This document shows positions 26,281-34,512 of a stretch of DNA of 64,000 bases, piece after piece. The notes below the pieces were generated by a model that was not told where the DNA came from, did no database searches, and saw nothing but the letters and a program-made list of their open reading frames with translations. The position numbers and the translations under genes are program-made. Origin of the DNA: Halosolutus halophilus (lineage in GTDB: Archaea > Halobacteriota > Halobacteria > Halobacteriales > Natrialbaceae); contig NZ_CP094974.1 in assembly GCF_022869805.1 (NCBI RefSeq), positions 4,836,001 through 4,900,000 of the forward strand, given 5' to 3'. Each line of letters starts with the position of its first letter. Positions within the stretch are counted from its first letter, which is position 1.

Positions 26281-28002
26281 TCAGGGAGCGACGTAGTCGC
26301 ATTCGCCCGCACACTCCTCCTTGAGGGGCGTCTCGCCGAGTACTTGCTCGGGTCTGGCCCCGCTCCGGAAGACGGTGATTCCCTTGACTTCGAGTTCCCG
26401 AGCAGTGAGGAAGACGTCTTTGACGTTCTCGACGGACGCCGATCGTGGCAGGTTCACCGTCTTGCTCACGGCGTTGTCGACGTGTTCCTGGAACGCGGCC
26501 TGAACGCGGAGGTGGCCGTCGGCGGGCACGTCGTGGGCCGTGTGGAACAGCGGTTTCACGTCGTCCGGAATCTCCTCGACGTTCTGGATCGTGGTCCGAT
26601 CGTGGAGGTCCGCCACGAGCTCCTCGGAGTAGAACCCGCGCTCTTTCGCGAGGTCGACGAACCGGTCGTTGACGATTTCCAGTCCCCCCATCACCTGCTT
26701 CGTATAGGCCACGTTGTATATCGGTTCGATACTGGCCGAGCAGCCCGCGATGAGCGAGATCGTCCCCGTAGGGGCGACGGTCGTGGTCGTGGCGTTTCGC
26801 ATCGGCTCCGCCCGAGTGGAGTCCTCCCACTCCGGGAACGGCCCCCGTTCATCCGCCAACTGCCTGGACGCTGCCCACGATTCGTCGTGGATGAACGCCA
26901 TCACCTCGCTTGCGAACTCGACGGCCTCTCGGGAGTAGTACGGGATCCCCAGATCCACGAGCGTGTCGTGAAATCCCATCACTCCCAGCCCCACCTTGCG
27001 GTTCGTCTCCATCAACTCCTCGATCTCGGGGACCGGAAATTCGGACATCTCGATGGTGTCGTCCAGAAAGCGGACGCCCAGGTGGACGGTCTCGCGGAGT
27101 TTGTCCCAGTCGACCGCCTCGCCGTCGGTGTGTCGAGCGAGGTTGATCGAGCCGAGGACGCACGCCTCGTAGGGGAGCAGGGGGACCTCGCCACAGGGGT
27201 TGGTCGCCTCGAGTCGGCCGAGGTGAGGCGTCGGGTTGTGTTCGTTGATCGTGTCGAGAAAGAGAAGCCCCGGATCGCCGGTTTCCCACGCCAGTTCGGC
27301 GACCAGGTCGAGGACGTCGTCAGGATCCGCCTGTCCCACGACCTCGTCCGTCCGCGGATTGACGAGGTCGTAGGGCTCGCCGGCGTCGTATGCCTCCCAG
27401 AACGTCGCGTCCGTCCCCACCGAGAGGTTGAAGTTCCGAAAGGCGTCCGCCCCTTCCTTGGCGGTGACGAACGCCTCGACGTCGGGATGGGTGGCGTCGA
27501 GGACGCCCATGTTCGCACCGCGTCGACGGCCGCCCTGCTTGATCTGCTCGGTGGCCGCGTCGAAGATCCGCATGAAACTCACCGGCCCAGAGGCCACGCC
27601 ACCCGTCTTCTTGACGACGTCTCCCTCGGGCCGGAGATTCGAGAACGAGAATCCGGTGCCGCCGCCGCTCTGGTGGACGAGTGCGGCCTGCTTGAGAGCG
27701 GTGAATATCGCCTCCAGCGAGTCCCCGACCGGCAGGACGAAGCAGGCGGCGAGTTGCTGGAGTTCCGTCCCGGCGTTCATGAGCGTCGGCGAGTTCGGGA
27801 GGAACTCGAGGTTCGTCATCGCTTCGTAGAACTCCTGTTCGGTCGCTTCGACGTCCCCGTCGAACTGTGCCTCTGCCTGCGCGAGGGTTTCTGCCACGCG
27901 ACGGAACATCCCTGCCGGCGTCTCGACGACCTCCCCGTCTTCGTCCCGTCGGAGGTATCGTCGGCGAAGGACCGTCTCGGCGACGGTATCGATCGAGTCC
28001 AT
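26281..28002 (-). CDS. nrdJ: Adenosylcobalamin-dependent (class II) ribonucleotide reductase
   Basis: The ATG at 28002 gives 573 residues of the ribonucleotide reductase catalytic barrel. Key parts are NSPTLMNAG, the first disulfide Cys87 in LAACFVLP, the finger loop NPCGE (about 268-272) with the radical Cys and acid, the partner Cys region YEACVLGS, and PTGTISLIAG. The C-terminal CAGECDY holds the pair that could re-reduce the active site. It needs no oxygen, so it can make deoxynucleotides in anoxia. The protein lacks an ATP cone and is shorter than most class II enzymes, resembling mycobacterial NrdZ in this respect. Confidence 0.92.
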   Translation of the reverse strand: MDSIDTVAETVLRRRYLRRDEDGEVVETPAGMFRRVAETLAQAEAQFDGDVEATEQEFYEAMTNLEFLPNSPTLMNAGTELQQLAACFVLPVGDSLEAIFTALKQAALVHQSGGGTGFSFSNLRPEGDVVKKTGGVASGPVSFMRIFDAATEQIKQGGRRRGANMGVLDATHPDVEAFVTAKEGADAFRNFNLSVGTDATFWEAYDAGEPYDLVNPRTDEVVGQADPDDVLDLVAELAWETGDPGLLFLDTINEHNPTPHLGRLEATNPCGEVPLLPYEACVLGSINLARHTDGEAVDWDKLRETVHLGVRFLDDTIEMSEFPVPEIEELMETNRKVGLGVMGFHDTLVDLGIPYYSREAVEFASEVMAFIHDESWAASRQLADERGPFPEWEDSTRAEPMRNATTTTVAPTGTISLIAGCSASIEPIYNVAYTKQVMGGLEIVNDRFVDLAKERGFYSEELVADLHDRTTIQNVEEIPDDVKPLFHTAHDVPADGHLRVQAAFQEHVDNAVSKTVNLPRSASVENVKDVFLTARELEVKGITVFRSGARPEQVLGETPLKEECAGECDYVAP

Positions 28003-28060
28003 ACCTCCTTCTTCGGTCCGCGACAACTAAGGGGTATTCACACAGATCGACACCGCCGAG

Positions 28061-28198
28061 ATGAGAGAGCACGTGCGGGCCGTGATGGCAGCGCTCGCCG
28101 ATGCAGTCCCTCCAGAAGAGTTCGAAAACGCCCTGCAACAACTCCCCGACGCGTACGGTCCGCTTCTCGAACTGGTCGATCGGGCGGCCGACTCGTAG
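28061..28198 (+). pseudogene. C-terminal fragment of a DUF2267 protein
   Basis: A 45-residue frame reads MREHVRAVMAALADAV, EEFENALQQLPDAYGPLL and ends at 28198. This matches the last two helices of DUF2267, such as the region ending LPEDFDPLFELL in the island's intact copy at 11230. The upstream frame (about 28036-28060) continues the similarity as TQIDTAE but then is lost. It lies between the reductase gene and an intact DUF2267 gene on the other strand, so it is a remnant of a rearranged copy. Confidence 0.6.
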
Positions 28199-28271
28199 GC
28201 TCGAGTCCGCGACGCGGATTCCGATGGGTGCGCCCTCGTCGGCTCCGCCGCGACGGTCCGGCGCGGCCGTG

Positions 28272-28787
28272 TTATTCCGCTCCGCCGTTGGTCGACCCCT
28301 CGTCCGTCGGATCGGCGTCTGGCTGACTCGTCGCGTCGGATTGCGGGCCGCCACCGGCCTGTGCCTCCTCGCCCTCTCCCCACCCGCCAGCGTCGACTAC
28401 TTCGAAGAGTTTGCGCCAGTTCTCGTCGTCTTCGCTCTCGGGCAGCTGGTCGCGGAGTTGCTGGAAGTCGGACGGAGGAACCGCGGTTTCGACGAGGTCG
28501 ACGACGACCCGGGCGTGGTAGGCCGCATCCGATCGATCGACCCCTTCGATCTCGCTGACGCGGTCGACGAACTCCTGCCAGTCGAATCGCTGGCCGTGTT
28601 CGTGGACGGCACCGGACAGGTACCACCTGATTTCGAGCGGGAGCGAGCCGGCGAGGTCGTCGGCGTTCCCCGCGGGGATTCGCTGGCCCAGCGTCATAAG
28701 GGTCGCCCGGATCGCCCGTACTGTTCGGCCGGTATCCGGGAGCTCGAGCCGGTGCTGAACCGTACCGGTGAATTCGTCGAAGTTCAT
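28272..28787 (-). CDS. DUF2267 domain protein with acidic tail
   Basis: The ATG at 28787 gives 171 residues. The DUF2267 core has MNFDEFTGTVQHRLELP, TLMTLGQRI, LAGSLPLEIRWYLSG and FDWQEFVDRVSEIE. A Gly-, Asp- and Gln-rich tail of about 45 residues follows and is probably disordered. It is a paralogue of the protein at 11230. It lies upstream of the ribonucleotide reductase on the same strand, about 270 bases away. Confidence 0.9.
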   Translation of the reverse strand: MNFDEFTGTVQHRLELPDTGRTVRAIRATLMTLGQRIPAGNADDLAGSLPLEIRWYLSGAVHEHGQRFDWQEFVDRVSEIEGVDRSDAAYHARVVVDLVETAVPPSDFQQLRDQLPESEDDENWRKLFEVVDAGGWGEGEEAQAGGGPQSDATSQPDADPTDEGSTNGGAE

Positions 28788-28920
28788 GCCACGACGTTCG
28801 CGAACCAGCAACGTTAATCTAGGTGGCACCCACATCCCGCTTCGAAGGGCTCACCCCGTTCAGCCGGCGGCCGAGATCCGACAGGTGGGTATTTTTGAAA
28901 CGGCGGATGAACGGGACTCC

Positions 28921-29571
28921 ATGACGCTCGTCGCATTCGACTTCGACGAAACGCTCACCCAGTCCGACCTGAGTATCCTCCTCGGGAGGGAGTACGACGT
29001 GGCAAGCGAGATGCGTGGCCTCCTCGAGCAGGGACTGCGTGACGAGATCGATTTCGAGACGAGCCTTCGAGAGCGCGTCTCGTTGCTCGAGGGGATGCCG
29101 GAACGCCGGGTCGAAACCGCGTTCGATCGGTGTCAGTTGCGCGACGGCGCCGCCGAGTTGATCGCGGACCTGCGACGATCCGACGTGTCCGTGGCGATCG
29201 TTACGGGTAGTTTCGACCGGGGCGTCGAGACGGCGCTCGATCGAGCCGGGGTCGCGGTCGATCACCTCGTCGCGAATCGGCTCGTGACGGAAAACGGGGC
29301 GCTGACGGGCGACGTCGAAGGTCCCTTGCTCGACGACAGGAAAGATCAGCCACTGGGGGAACTCGCCGTCGCCGAGGGGGACAACCTCGACCGGACGATC
29401 GCGGTCGGTGGCGGGGCCACGGATCTCCCGATGCTTCGCGCAGCCGGAACCGCCGTCGGATTCGATCCGGTGCCGGTCGTCGAACAGCACTGCGACGTCG
29501 TCGTGCCGTCGATGCGGAAACTCCGCCTCTACTTCGAACAGCACGACATCGTCGACGCTGACGGGACCTGA
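28921..29571 (+). CDS. serB: Phosphoserine phosphatase-like HAD hydrolase
   Basis: The 216-residue HAD-superfamily enzyme starts with the nucleophile motif DFDETLT (Asp8-type), has VTGSFDRGVE for motif II and GGGATDLPML for the late acidic motif. The helical cap (LLEGMPERRVETAF) fits SerB, which makes serine from phosphoserine. The start is supported by its proximity to motif I. The downstream flank at 29576 carries a degenerate MITE copy. Confidence 0.85.
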   Translation: MTLVAFDFDETLTQSDLSILLGREYDVASEMRGLLEQGLRDEIDFETSLRERVSLLEGMPERRVETAFDRCQLRDGAAELIADLRRSDVSVAIVTGSFDRGVETALDRAGVAVDHLVANRLVTENGALTGDVEGPLLDDRKDQPLGELAVAEGDNLDRTIAVGGGATDLPMLRAAGTAVGFDPVPVVEQHCDVVVPSMRKLRLYFEQHDIVDADGT

Positions 29572-29575
29572 CGCG

Positions 29576-29653
29576 ATAGTAGCTACTGAAACGGGTTACA
29601 CCGATCGCACGATAGCTGTCCGATCGGGTGCGTACTGACTTTCAGCGGATACT
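29576..29653. repeat. Degenerate MITE-like element
   Basis: ATAGTAGCTACTGAAAC at the left and CTTTCAGCGGATACT at the right form imperfect terminal inverted repeats. Inside is a second inverted repeat (ACACCGATCG and CGATCGGGTG). The layout and sequence match the complete element at 47632-47715, so this is a decayed copy of about 78 bases. Confidence 0.65.
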
Positions 29654-29722
29654 CTACTCGAGAGCCACTTCCTGCGGTCGCTCCCGAACCGGTTCCCGAG
29701 CGGAAGGTGGCGTCACGGTCCC

Positions 29723-30364
29723 CTACTTCAGCGTCCGGGCGAACCAGTCGGCTGCCACGTCGGCGACTTCTTCGAGTTCGCCCTCCCCTTCGAAGAGATG
29801 CCCCGCCCCCTCGACGACGTGCAAGTCCTTTTCGCAGGAAAGCTTGGCTTCGGCCTCGCGGTTGAGTTCGAGCACCTGGGTATCGGCACCACCGACGATG
29901 AACAGGGTCGGTGCCCGGACCTCGTCGAGGACGTCGGACGCCATGTCGACGCGGCCGCCGCGCGAGACGACGGCGTCGACGTCGTCCCGCAGGCGCGCCG
30001 CTGCCCGGAGCGCGGACGCCGCTCCCGTACTGGAGCCGAAGTACCCGACGGGCGTGTTACGAGCGTCCTCGCGATCCCACAGCCACTCGGTAGCTGCGAC
30101 GAGACGGTCCGTCAACAGTGGAATGTCGAAGCGATTGTCGCGGATCCGGTCTTCTTCCTCGGTGAGCAGGTCGAACAACAGGGTCCCGAGTCCTCTGTCG
30201 CGGATGACCTCCGCGACGAAGTTGTTGCGAGGGCTCTTTCGACTGGAGCCGCTCCCGTGAGCGAAGACGACCACTCCCCGTGCATCCGCCGGGATTTCGA
30301 GCATGCCTTCGAGCGTCACGTCGTCGACCGGGATGGACGCGAGGGTCTCTGATCGCGGTGCCAT
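29723..30364 (-). CDS. Dienelactone hydrolase-like alpha/beta hydrolase
   Basis: The ATG at 30364 gives 213 residues. It has VVVFAHGSGSSRKSP for the oxyanion region, GYFGSSTGAAS with the nucleophile Ser, TLFIVGGADTQV for the acid and GAGHLFEG with the catalytic His. The TATA-like TGTATAAAG lies about 28 bases upstream. It diverges from a phosphoribosyltransferase across a 108-base promoter with a large dyad. In mycobacterial Rv0571c, a phosphoribosyltransferase and a hydrolase domain of this type are fused, which suggests the two proteins act together. Confidence 0.88.
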   Translation of the reverse strand: MAPRSETLASIPVDDVTLEGMLEIPADARGVVVFAHGSGSSRKSPRNNFVAEVIRDRGLGTLLFDLLTEEEDRIRDNRFDIPLLTDRLVAATEWLWDREDARNTPVGYFGSSTGAASALRAAARLRDDVDAVVSRGGRVDMASDVLDEVRAPTLFIVGGADTQVLELNREAEAKLSCEKDLHVVEGAGHLFEGEGELEEVADVAADWFARTLK

Positions 30365-30394
30365 ATTCGACCTGACACCGTCGGCGATCTTTAT

Positions 30395-30431
30395 ACAGGG
30401 GGGTCGTCCCCCGCGGGGGTATCCCACCTGT
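30395..30431. promoter_or_regulatory. Shared divergent promoter with 37-base dyad
   Basis: The core CCCCCGCGGGGG (30408-30419) is a perfect palindrome, and the dyad extends imperfectly out to ACAGG (30395) and CCTGT (30431). It lies between the TATA-like TGTATAAAG of the hydrolase on the minus strand and TGTTATATG of the phosphoribosyltransferase on the plus strand. A regulator bound here could control both genes at once. Confidence 0.6.
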
Positions 30432-30472
30432 GTGTTATATGTAGCCGCTTTCCGTGTTCCCATCCGAGAACG

Positions 30473-31111
30473 ATGCGAGAAACTCGCCGATTCAAAGACC
30501 GGATGGACGCCGGAGAGCAACTCGCGGAGGTACTCCGTGAGCGGGAGGTCGACGCGGATATCGCGCTCGCCATCCCCCGGGGCGGCCTCCCGCTCGGACG
30601 ATCGGTGGCCAACGCGCTCGACGTCCCGCTCGACATCGTCGTCGCGAAGAAGATCGGTGCCCCGGGCAATCCGGAGTACGCCATCGGTGCCGTCGCGAGC
30701 GACGGGAGCGTCTGGCGGAACGAACAGGGATTTCGTGGATCGGGAGCCGACGAGGAGTACTTCGAACGACAGCGCGAGGAGGAAGCAGCGAACGCCCGTC
30801 GGAAGGCCGAACGCTACCGGGGCGATCGATCGGAACCCGACCTGACCGACAAGACCGTGGTCGTCGTGGACGACGGCGTGGCGACGGGATCGACCGTCAG
30901 GGCCTGCCTCAGGAAGCTCAACGAAACGGACGCCGACCGTATCGTGCTGGCAGTCCCAGTCGGCCCACCGGAGACGATCGCCGAACTGGAGGCCGAGGCC
31001 GACGAGGTCGTCTGTCTCGAGACGCCGCGCGGTTTCAGGGGCGTGGGGCAGTTCTACCAGACCTTCGGCCAGGTGACCGACGAGGAGGCGATGGCGTATC
31101 TGGAACGGTAA
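30473..31111 (+). CDS. Phosphoribosyltransferase
   Basis: The 212-residue type I phosphoribosyltransferase has the PRPP loop VVVVDDGVATGST at about 126-138. N-terminal ALAIPRGGLPLG and VAKKIGAPGNPEYAIGAV are typical of the stress-associated, ComF-unlike branch seen in mycobacterial Rv0571c. The substrate base is unknown. It diverges from the hydrolase and has a TATA-like TTATATG about 40 bases upstream. Confidence 0.9.
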   Translation: MRETRRFKDRMDAGEQLAEVLREREVDADIALAIPRGGLPLGRSVANALDVPLDIVVAKKIGAPGNPEYAIGAVASDGSVWRNEQGFRGSGADEEYFERQREEEAANARRKAERYRGDRSEPDLTDKTVVVVDDGVATGSTVRACLRKLNETDADRIVLAVPVGPPETIAELEAEADEVVCLETPRGFRGVGQFYQTFGQVTDEEAMAYLER

Positions 31112-31269
31112 CTGGTATGCGACCAGCATCGTCGGTCGTCTCCTCGATGCCGAGAACGATCGCAACGATAACGACCGTCGGACACGTCCCCTCCAGTAGG
31201 GAACGCACTGATGGCAGCGTCGTCCCGGTGGTATAGCACCCCGATCGATCGAAAAATCTCATACAAATC

Positions 31270-32487
31270 ATGGATATCGCTGACATCGTTTCGAAAGAGT
31301 ACGTCGAATTCACCCCGGAGACGCCCGTCTCGAAGCTCGTCGGTACGTTCGCGGATTCCGACGTCAAGGGCGTCGTGATCCGCGACGACGAGTTCGAGGG
31401 GGTCGTCACCAGGAGACAACTCGCTACCTCGCATCGCCAGCCCAACGAAAAGCTCGGGTCGCTCGTCTGGCACGTGCCTCGGCTCGCGCCGGACGAGGAC
31501 GTCCGCAAAGTGGCACAGCTCATGATCGACAGCGATTCGCAGCTGCTCCCCGTGTTCGAGGGCCGGGAGCTGATCGGCGTCGTCACCGTCGACGCGATCC
31601 TCCGGAAGGTTAAACCGTTCCTCGATGCGGCGACCGTTGCCGAGGCCCACTCCGCCGATCTGGTCTCGGTCGATTCGACGTCAACCCTTGGCAACGCACT
31701 CAACGTCTTCCAGGAGAACCACATCACGCACCTTCCGGTCGTCGAGAATAGCACGGCAGTCGGTATCCTCAGCCTCTACGACGTGACCGGCATCACGGTT
31801 CGGGCCGAGGTGCAGAGCCAGGGTGGCGATGCGGGCGGGACGGATCCGTTCGGGGGCGAAATATCCGACAGTACGGCTCGCTCGCGCCGCGGCGGCTTCG
31901 GCGCCCGGGAGGGTGAGTCCGAGCGGATGCTGGACCTCCCGGTCCGGGACATCATGGTCTCGCCCGTGCGCACGATTCGCCCGGACGAGACGCTCGATAT
32001 CGCGGTCGAAGAGATGTTCGAGATCAACGCGTCGTCGCTGGTCGTCACCGAGAACGGCGATCCCCACGGCATCGTCACGAAGACCGACGTTCTCGACTCG
32101 CTCACGTGGGAGGCCGGCGGGAACCGGGGCGTCCAGGTCTACGGGACCAACCTGATAGACGACGTGACGTACGACGAGATCGTCGCGAAAGTCGAGAAAT
32201 TCGACGACAGGGATCACGGGATGAACGTGCTGGACGCGAAGGTCCACCTCCACGAACACGACGAGACGCGCCGCGGGCGGCCGCTCCTGCTCGCCCGGAT
32301 TCGGCTGCACACCGACCGGGGGCTGTTTATCGCCTCCGGGGAGGGGTACGGCGCGAGTCACGCGATCAACGAGGCGAGCGAGGTTCTGGAGCGCCAGATC
32401 CGCGACGAGAAGACCTACGGCCGGAGCAAGAAGCCCCCGAGCGAGGAGTTCTGGGAGAAACGGTTCGGGTGGCTGCTCGAGGAGTGA
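31270..32487 (+). CDS. Four-CBS-domain protein with C-terminal HPF/S30EA-like domain
   Basis: The 405-residue protein has four CBS repeats (about 1-60, 65-115, 125-180 and 225-285, the last reading LVVTENGDPHGIVTKTDVL). They are separated after the third by a Gly- and Arg-rich linker. Residues about 295-390 have the beta-alpha-beta-beta-beta-alpha order of ribosome hibernation factors: VQVYGTNL, a helix, VLDAKVHLHEH, LLARIRLHTDRG, LFIASGEGYG and a final helix AINEASEVLERQI. I infer an adenylate-sensing ribosome hibernation factor. A paralogue is at 42553. Confidence 0.85.
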   Translation: MDIADIVSKEYVEFTPETPVSKLVGTFADSDVKGVVIRDDEFEGVVTRRQLATSHRQPNEKLGSLVWHVPRLAPDEDVRKVAQLMIDSDSQLLPVFEGRELIGVVTVDAILRKVKPFLDAATVAEAHSADLVSVDSTSTLGNALNVFQENHITHLPVVENSTAVGILSLYDVTGITVRAEVQSQGGDAGGTDPFGGEISDSTARSRRGGFGAREGESERMLDLPVRDIMVSPVRTIRPDETLDIAVEEMFEINASSLVVTENGDPHGIVTKTDVLDSLTWEAGGNRGVQVYGTNLIDDVTYDEIVAKVEKFDDRDHGMNVLDAKVHLHEHDETRRGRPLLLARIRLHTDRGLFIASGEGYGASHAINEASEVLERQIRDEKTYGRSKKPPSEEFWEKRFGWLLEE

Positions 32488-32527
32488 TCGCCACCGCAAC
32501 CGCTGGTGATGGAGCAAGCGGGCGACG

Positions 32528-32977
32528 TCATCGCACGACGGTCACTGGAACGGTTGCCCGTTCGACGAGCGACTTCGCGACGCTGCCGAGCATCAGCCCC
32601 GCACGCTCCGATCGGCCACGGTGGCCGACGAAGAGCGCGTCGAACCCTTCGGCCTCGGCGTAGGTGGCGATCTCCGTGATCGGATTCCCGTAGAGGAGTA
32701 CAACCTCGACGTCGTGGCCGAGTTCGGCGGCCAGGTCGGACGCGTCGTCGGTGAGGTCCAGGCCTCGCTGTTCGGCGTCTTCGACGCTCTCGAGGATCAG
32801 GCGCTGGTCGGCATCGGAGAGCGACGTGATCGGTTCGGCTCCGCCCTCGTCGTGAGCGGTGGGATCGACCGCGTGGACCACCGTGATCGAGCCGCCCATC
32901 GCGTCCACGATATCGGCGGCGTAGGCGAGTGCGTTCTCGGACTCTTCGGATCCGTCGACGGCTACGAGGGCCTTCAT
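32528..32977 (-). CDS. Universal stress protein (UspA domain)
   Basis: The 149-residue USP starts MKALVAVDGSEESENAL and has GHRGRSERAGLMLGS, a complete nucleotide signature. The insertion around GGAEPITSLSDADQRL differs from other island members. It is convergent with the CBS-HPF gene at 31270, with 40 bases between the stops. Confidence 0.92.
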   Translation of the reverse strand: MKALVAVDGSEESENALAYAADIVDAMGGSITVVHAVDPTAHDEGGAEPITSLSDADQRLILESVEDAEQRGLDLTDDASDLAAELGHDVEVVLLYGNPITEIATYAEAEGFDALFVGHRGRSERAGLMLGSVAKSLVERATVPVTVVR

Positions 32978-33055
32978 GTCCGTGCGTTCGGTCCCGAGTT
33001 AGTTAAAACGAATCGTGAGGTCGAATTCCCCGCTCCACCGCAGGCAGGGACCGAA

Positions 33056-33250
33056 TCACGTCTCCGGCCCGATACGCTTGACGCGCCCCTGGGCACCGGA
33101 CTTGAGTTTCACGAGGATTCCTTCGGGGTGGGTCCGCTCGTCGGTCAGGACGACGCCGACCTCCCCGACGATACGATCGCCGTTCTCCTGTTCGATCTCC
33201 ACGGTCGTTCCCTGGCCGAGTTCGTCTCGGGTGGGAAGGTCAGCTGACAT
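33056..33250 (-). CDS. YwbE-like (DUF2196) small protein
   Basis: The 64-residue protein has EIEQENGDRIVGEVGVV, THPEGILVKLKSGAQGRVKRI, which match the YwbE/DUF2196 family of small, mostly beta proteins of unknown role. It starts inside the 3' part of the gene at 33145, in another frame. The order suggests an operon. Confidence 0.75.
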   Translation of the reverse strand: MSADLPTRDELGQGTTVEIEQENGDRIVGEVGVVLTDERTHPEGILVKLKSGAQGRVKRIGPET

Positions 33251-33444
33251 GTGTTCTGGGTACCGGTCGTGAGTTCGTACAACAGCGCCCGCTCCTCGTC
33301 GCGCCCCTCAGCGTGGAAGCCACGCTCCTCGCTGACCTCGACCTCGTCGAGGGTCGCGGCGACTGTCTCGCCGTCGTCCAGGCGAAGCGTCCACTCCCCG
33401 GCTCCGAGCTTGCCCATCGTTATCGCGAGTTCGTCCAGCGCCAT
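33145..33444 (-). CDS. Small hypothetical protein, 3' end overlaps the YwbE gene
   Basis: The first 66 residues (MALDELAITMGKLGAGEWTL, TVAATLDEVEVSEERGF, LLYELTTGTQ) look like a real haloarchaeal small protein. The last 33 residues overlap the YwbE gene in a different frame and read like a shadow. A single-base change could have removed an original stop near the YwbE start, where ACATGT may once have been an ATGA overlap. I treat it as real but with a suspicious end. Confidence 0.5.
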   Translation of the reverse strand: MALDELAITMGKLGAGEWTLRLDDGETVAATLDEVEVSEERGFHAEGRDEERALLYELTTGTQNTCQLTFPPETNSARERPWRSNRRTAIVSSGRSASS

Positions 33445-33492
33445 AGTCGATCGGTCGTGACTCTCGGCGAGAAAACGAGGGGAAAATCCGGT

Positions 33493-34398
33493 TCAGTCGA
33501 CGACAGCCACGTCGAACGTGTCGTCCCATCGGTACCGTCGGCCGCCCCAAACGAACGTCGGGCGAACGAGTCCGGCGACGCCGATGATGGGAGCGAGGAC
33601 GAGCGATGGTGCCGCGAACAGCCACGTCCGCCGATCGACGCGGAGCGCGCGGTAGTGCGTGTATGCGAGCACGGTCACACCCACGGCAACCGCGACCGGG
33701 AAGACGAGTCCGACCGCGATGACGGAGAGAAAGAGGGCGAGCGACGCCAGCGTTCTGGTCGGATCGAACCGGTAGAAGATCTTGGCGAACCGGGTTATCC
33801 GCTCGTACGTCGCGCGTGGCCCGCCCGGAACGCTGACCCGGGAGACGAGTTCCCGCGACGCGACGACCTCGTCGACGTACTCGGCGAGCAACGCGTCGTC
33901 CGAGACGGTCCGTCGCAGGTCTTCGACGTACGCATCGACGTCGACGTCGCGCCGATCGAACGTGACGCCGCCACCCCACGGCACCCAGTTGGATCGATCG
34001 ACCACGAACGAGCCGACGACGAGACACGGGGGTTCGAACAGTTTGAACGGGTATTCCTCGCTGGTAAAGACGGGAATCGCCGTTACCGTGCCGTGTTCCT
34101 CCCCGAGGCGTTTGATCGTCGCCAGCCAGTCCTCGTCGCGATCGACGTCGTCGTCGGTCAACACGATCCGGTCCTGAGAGGCGTGCTCGAGGCCGACCGC
34201 GACGGCGTTTGCTTTTCCCGAGCAGCCCTCGGGCTCGCCCGCGACGAGCAGTTCGGCCTCGTCGGGGCGGTCGGCGGTCGCGACCGGATCGTCGTCGCTG
34301 TCACAGACGACCAGGAGCTCGTCGTCGGCCTCGAGCTGACGGGCCAACTGCTCGCACGACGGCGTCCACTCGAACGTCGGCAGGATGATGCTCGCCAT
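33493..34398 (-). CDS. Glycosyltransferase family 2-like membrane protein
   Basis: The ATG at 34398 gives 301 residues. The N-terminal domain has IILPTFEWT, DELLVVCDSDDDP, SGKANAVAVGL and VLTDDDVDRDEDWL, with the DDD metal-binding motif of GT-A enzymes. A C-terminal pair or trio of helices (LASLALFLSVIAVGLVF; WLFAAPSLVLAPIIGV) anchors it. It should transfer a sugar at the inner membrane face. It is directly downstream of TreT on the same strand. Confidence 0.85.
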   Translation of the reverse strand: MASIILPTFEWTPSCEQLARQLEADDELLVVCDSDDDPVATADRPDEAELLVAGEPEGCSGKANAVAVGLEHASQDRIVLTDDDVDRDEDWLATIKRLGEEHGTVTAIPVFTSEEYPFKLFEPPCLVVGSFVVDRSNWVPWGGGVTFDRRDVDVDAYVEDLRRTVSDDALLAEYVDEVVASRELVSRVSVPGGPRATYERITRFAKIFYRFDPTRTLASLALFLSVIAVGLVFPVAVAVGVTVLAYTHYRALRVDRRTWLFAAPSLVLAPIIGVAGLVRPTFVWGGRRYRWDDTFDVAVVD

Positions 34399-34512
34399 CA
34401 CCCGGGGTACTCCGACCCGACGGCTAACAGTTTCGGAAGACGAGAACCCGTACTCCCGCCGATCCGATCCGTCTCGCGCCGGTTCTCGGACCGCGATCGA
34501 GCGGCCCACGAG

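Noticed and set aside
26095-28326. A 743-residue reading frame on the plus strand opposite the ribonucleotide reductase
   Set aside because: The opposite strand encodes a complete class II reductase with all its motifs, so this frame is a shadow.
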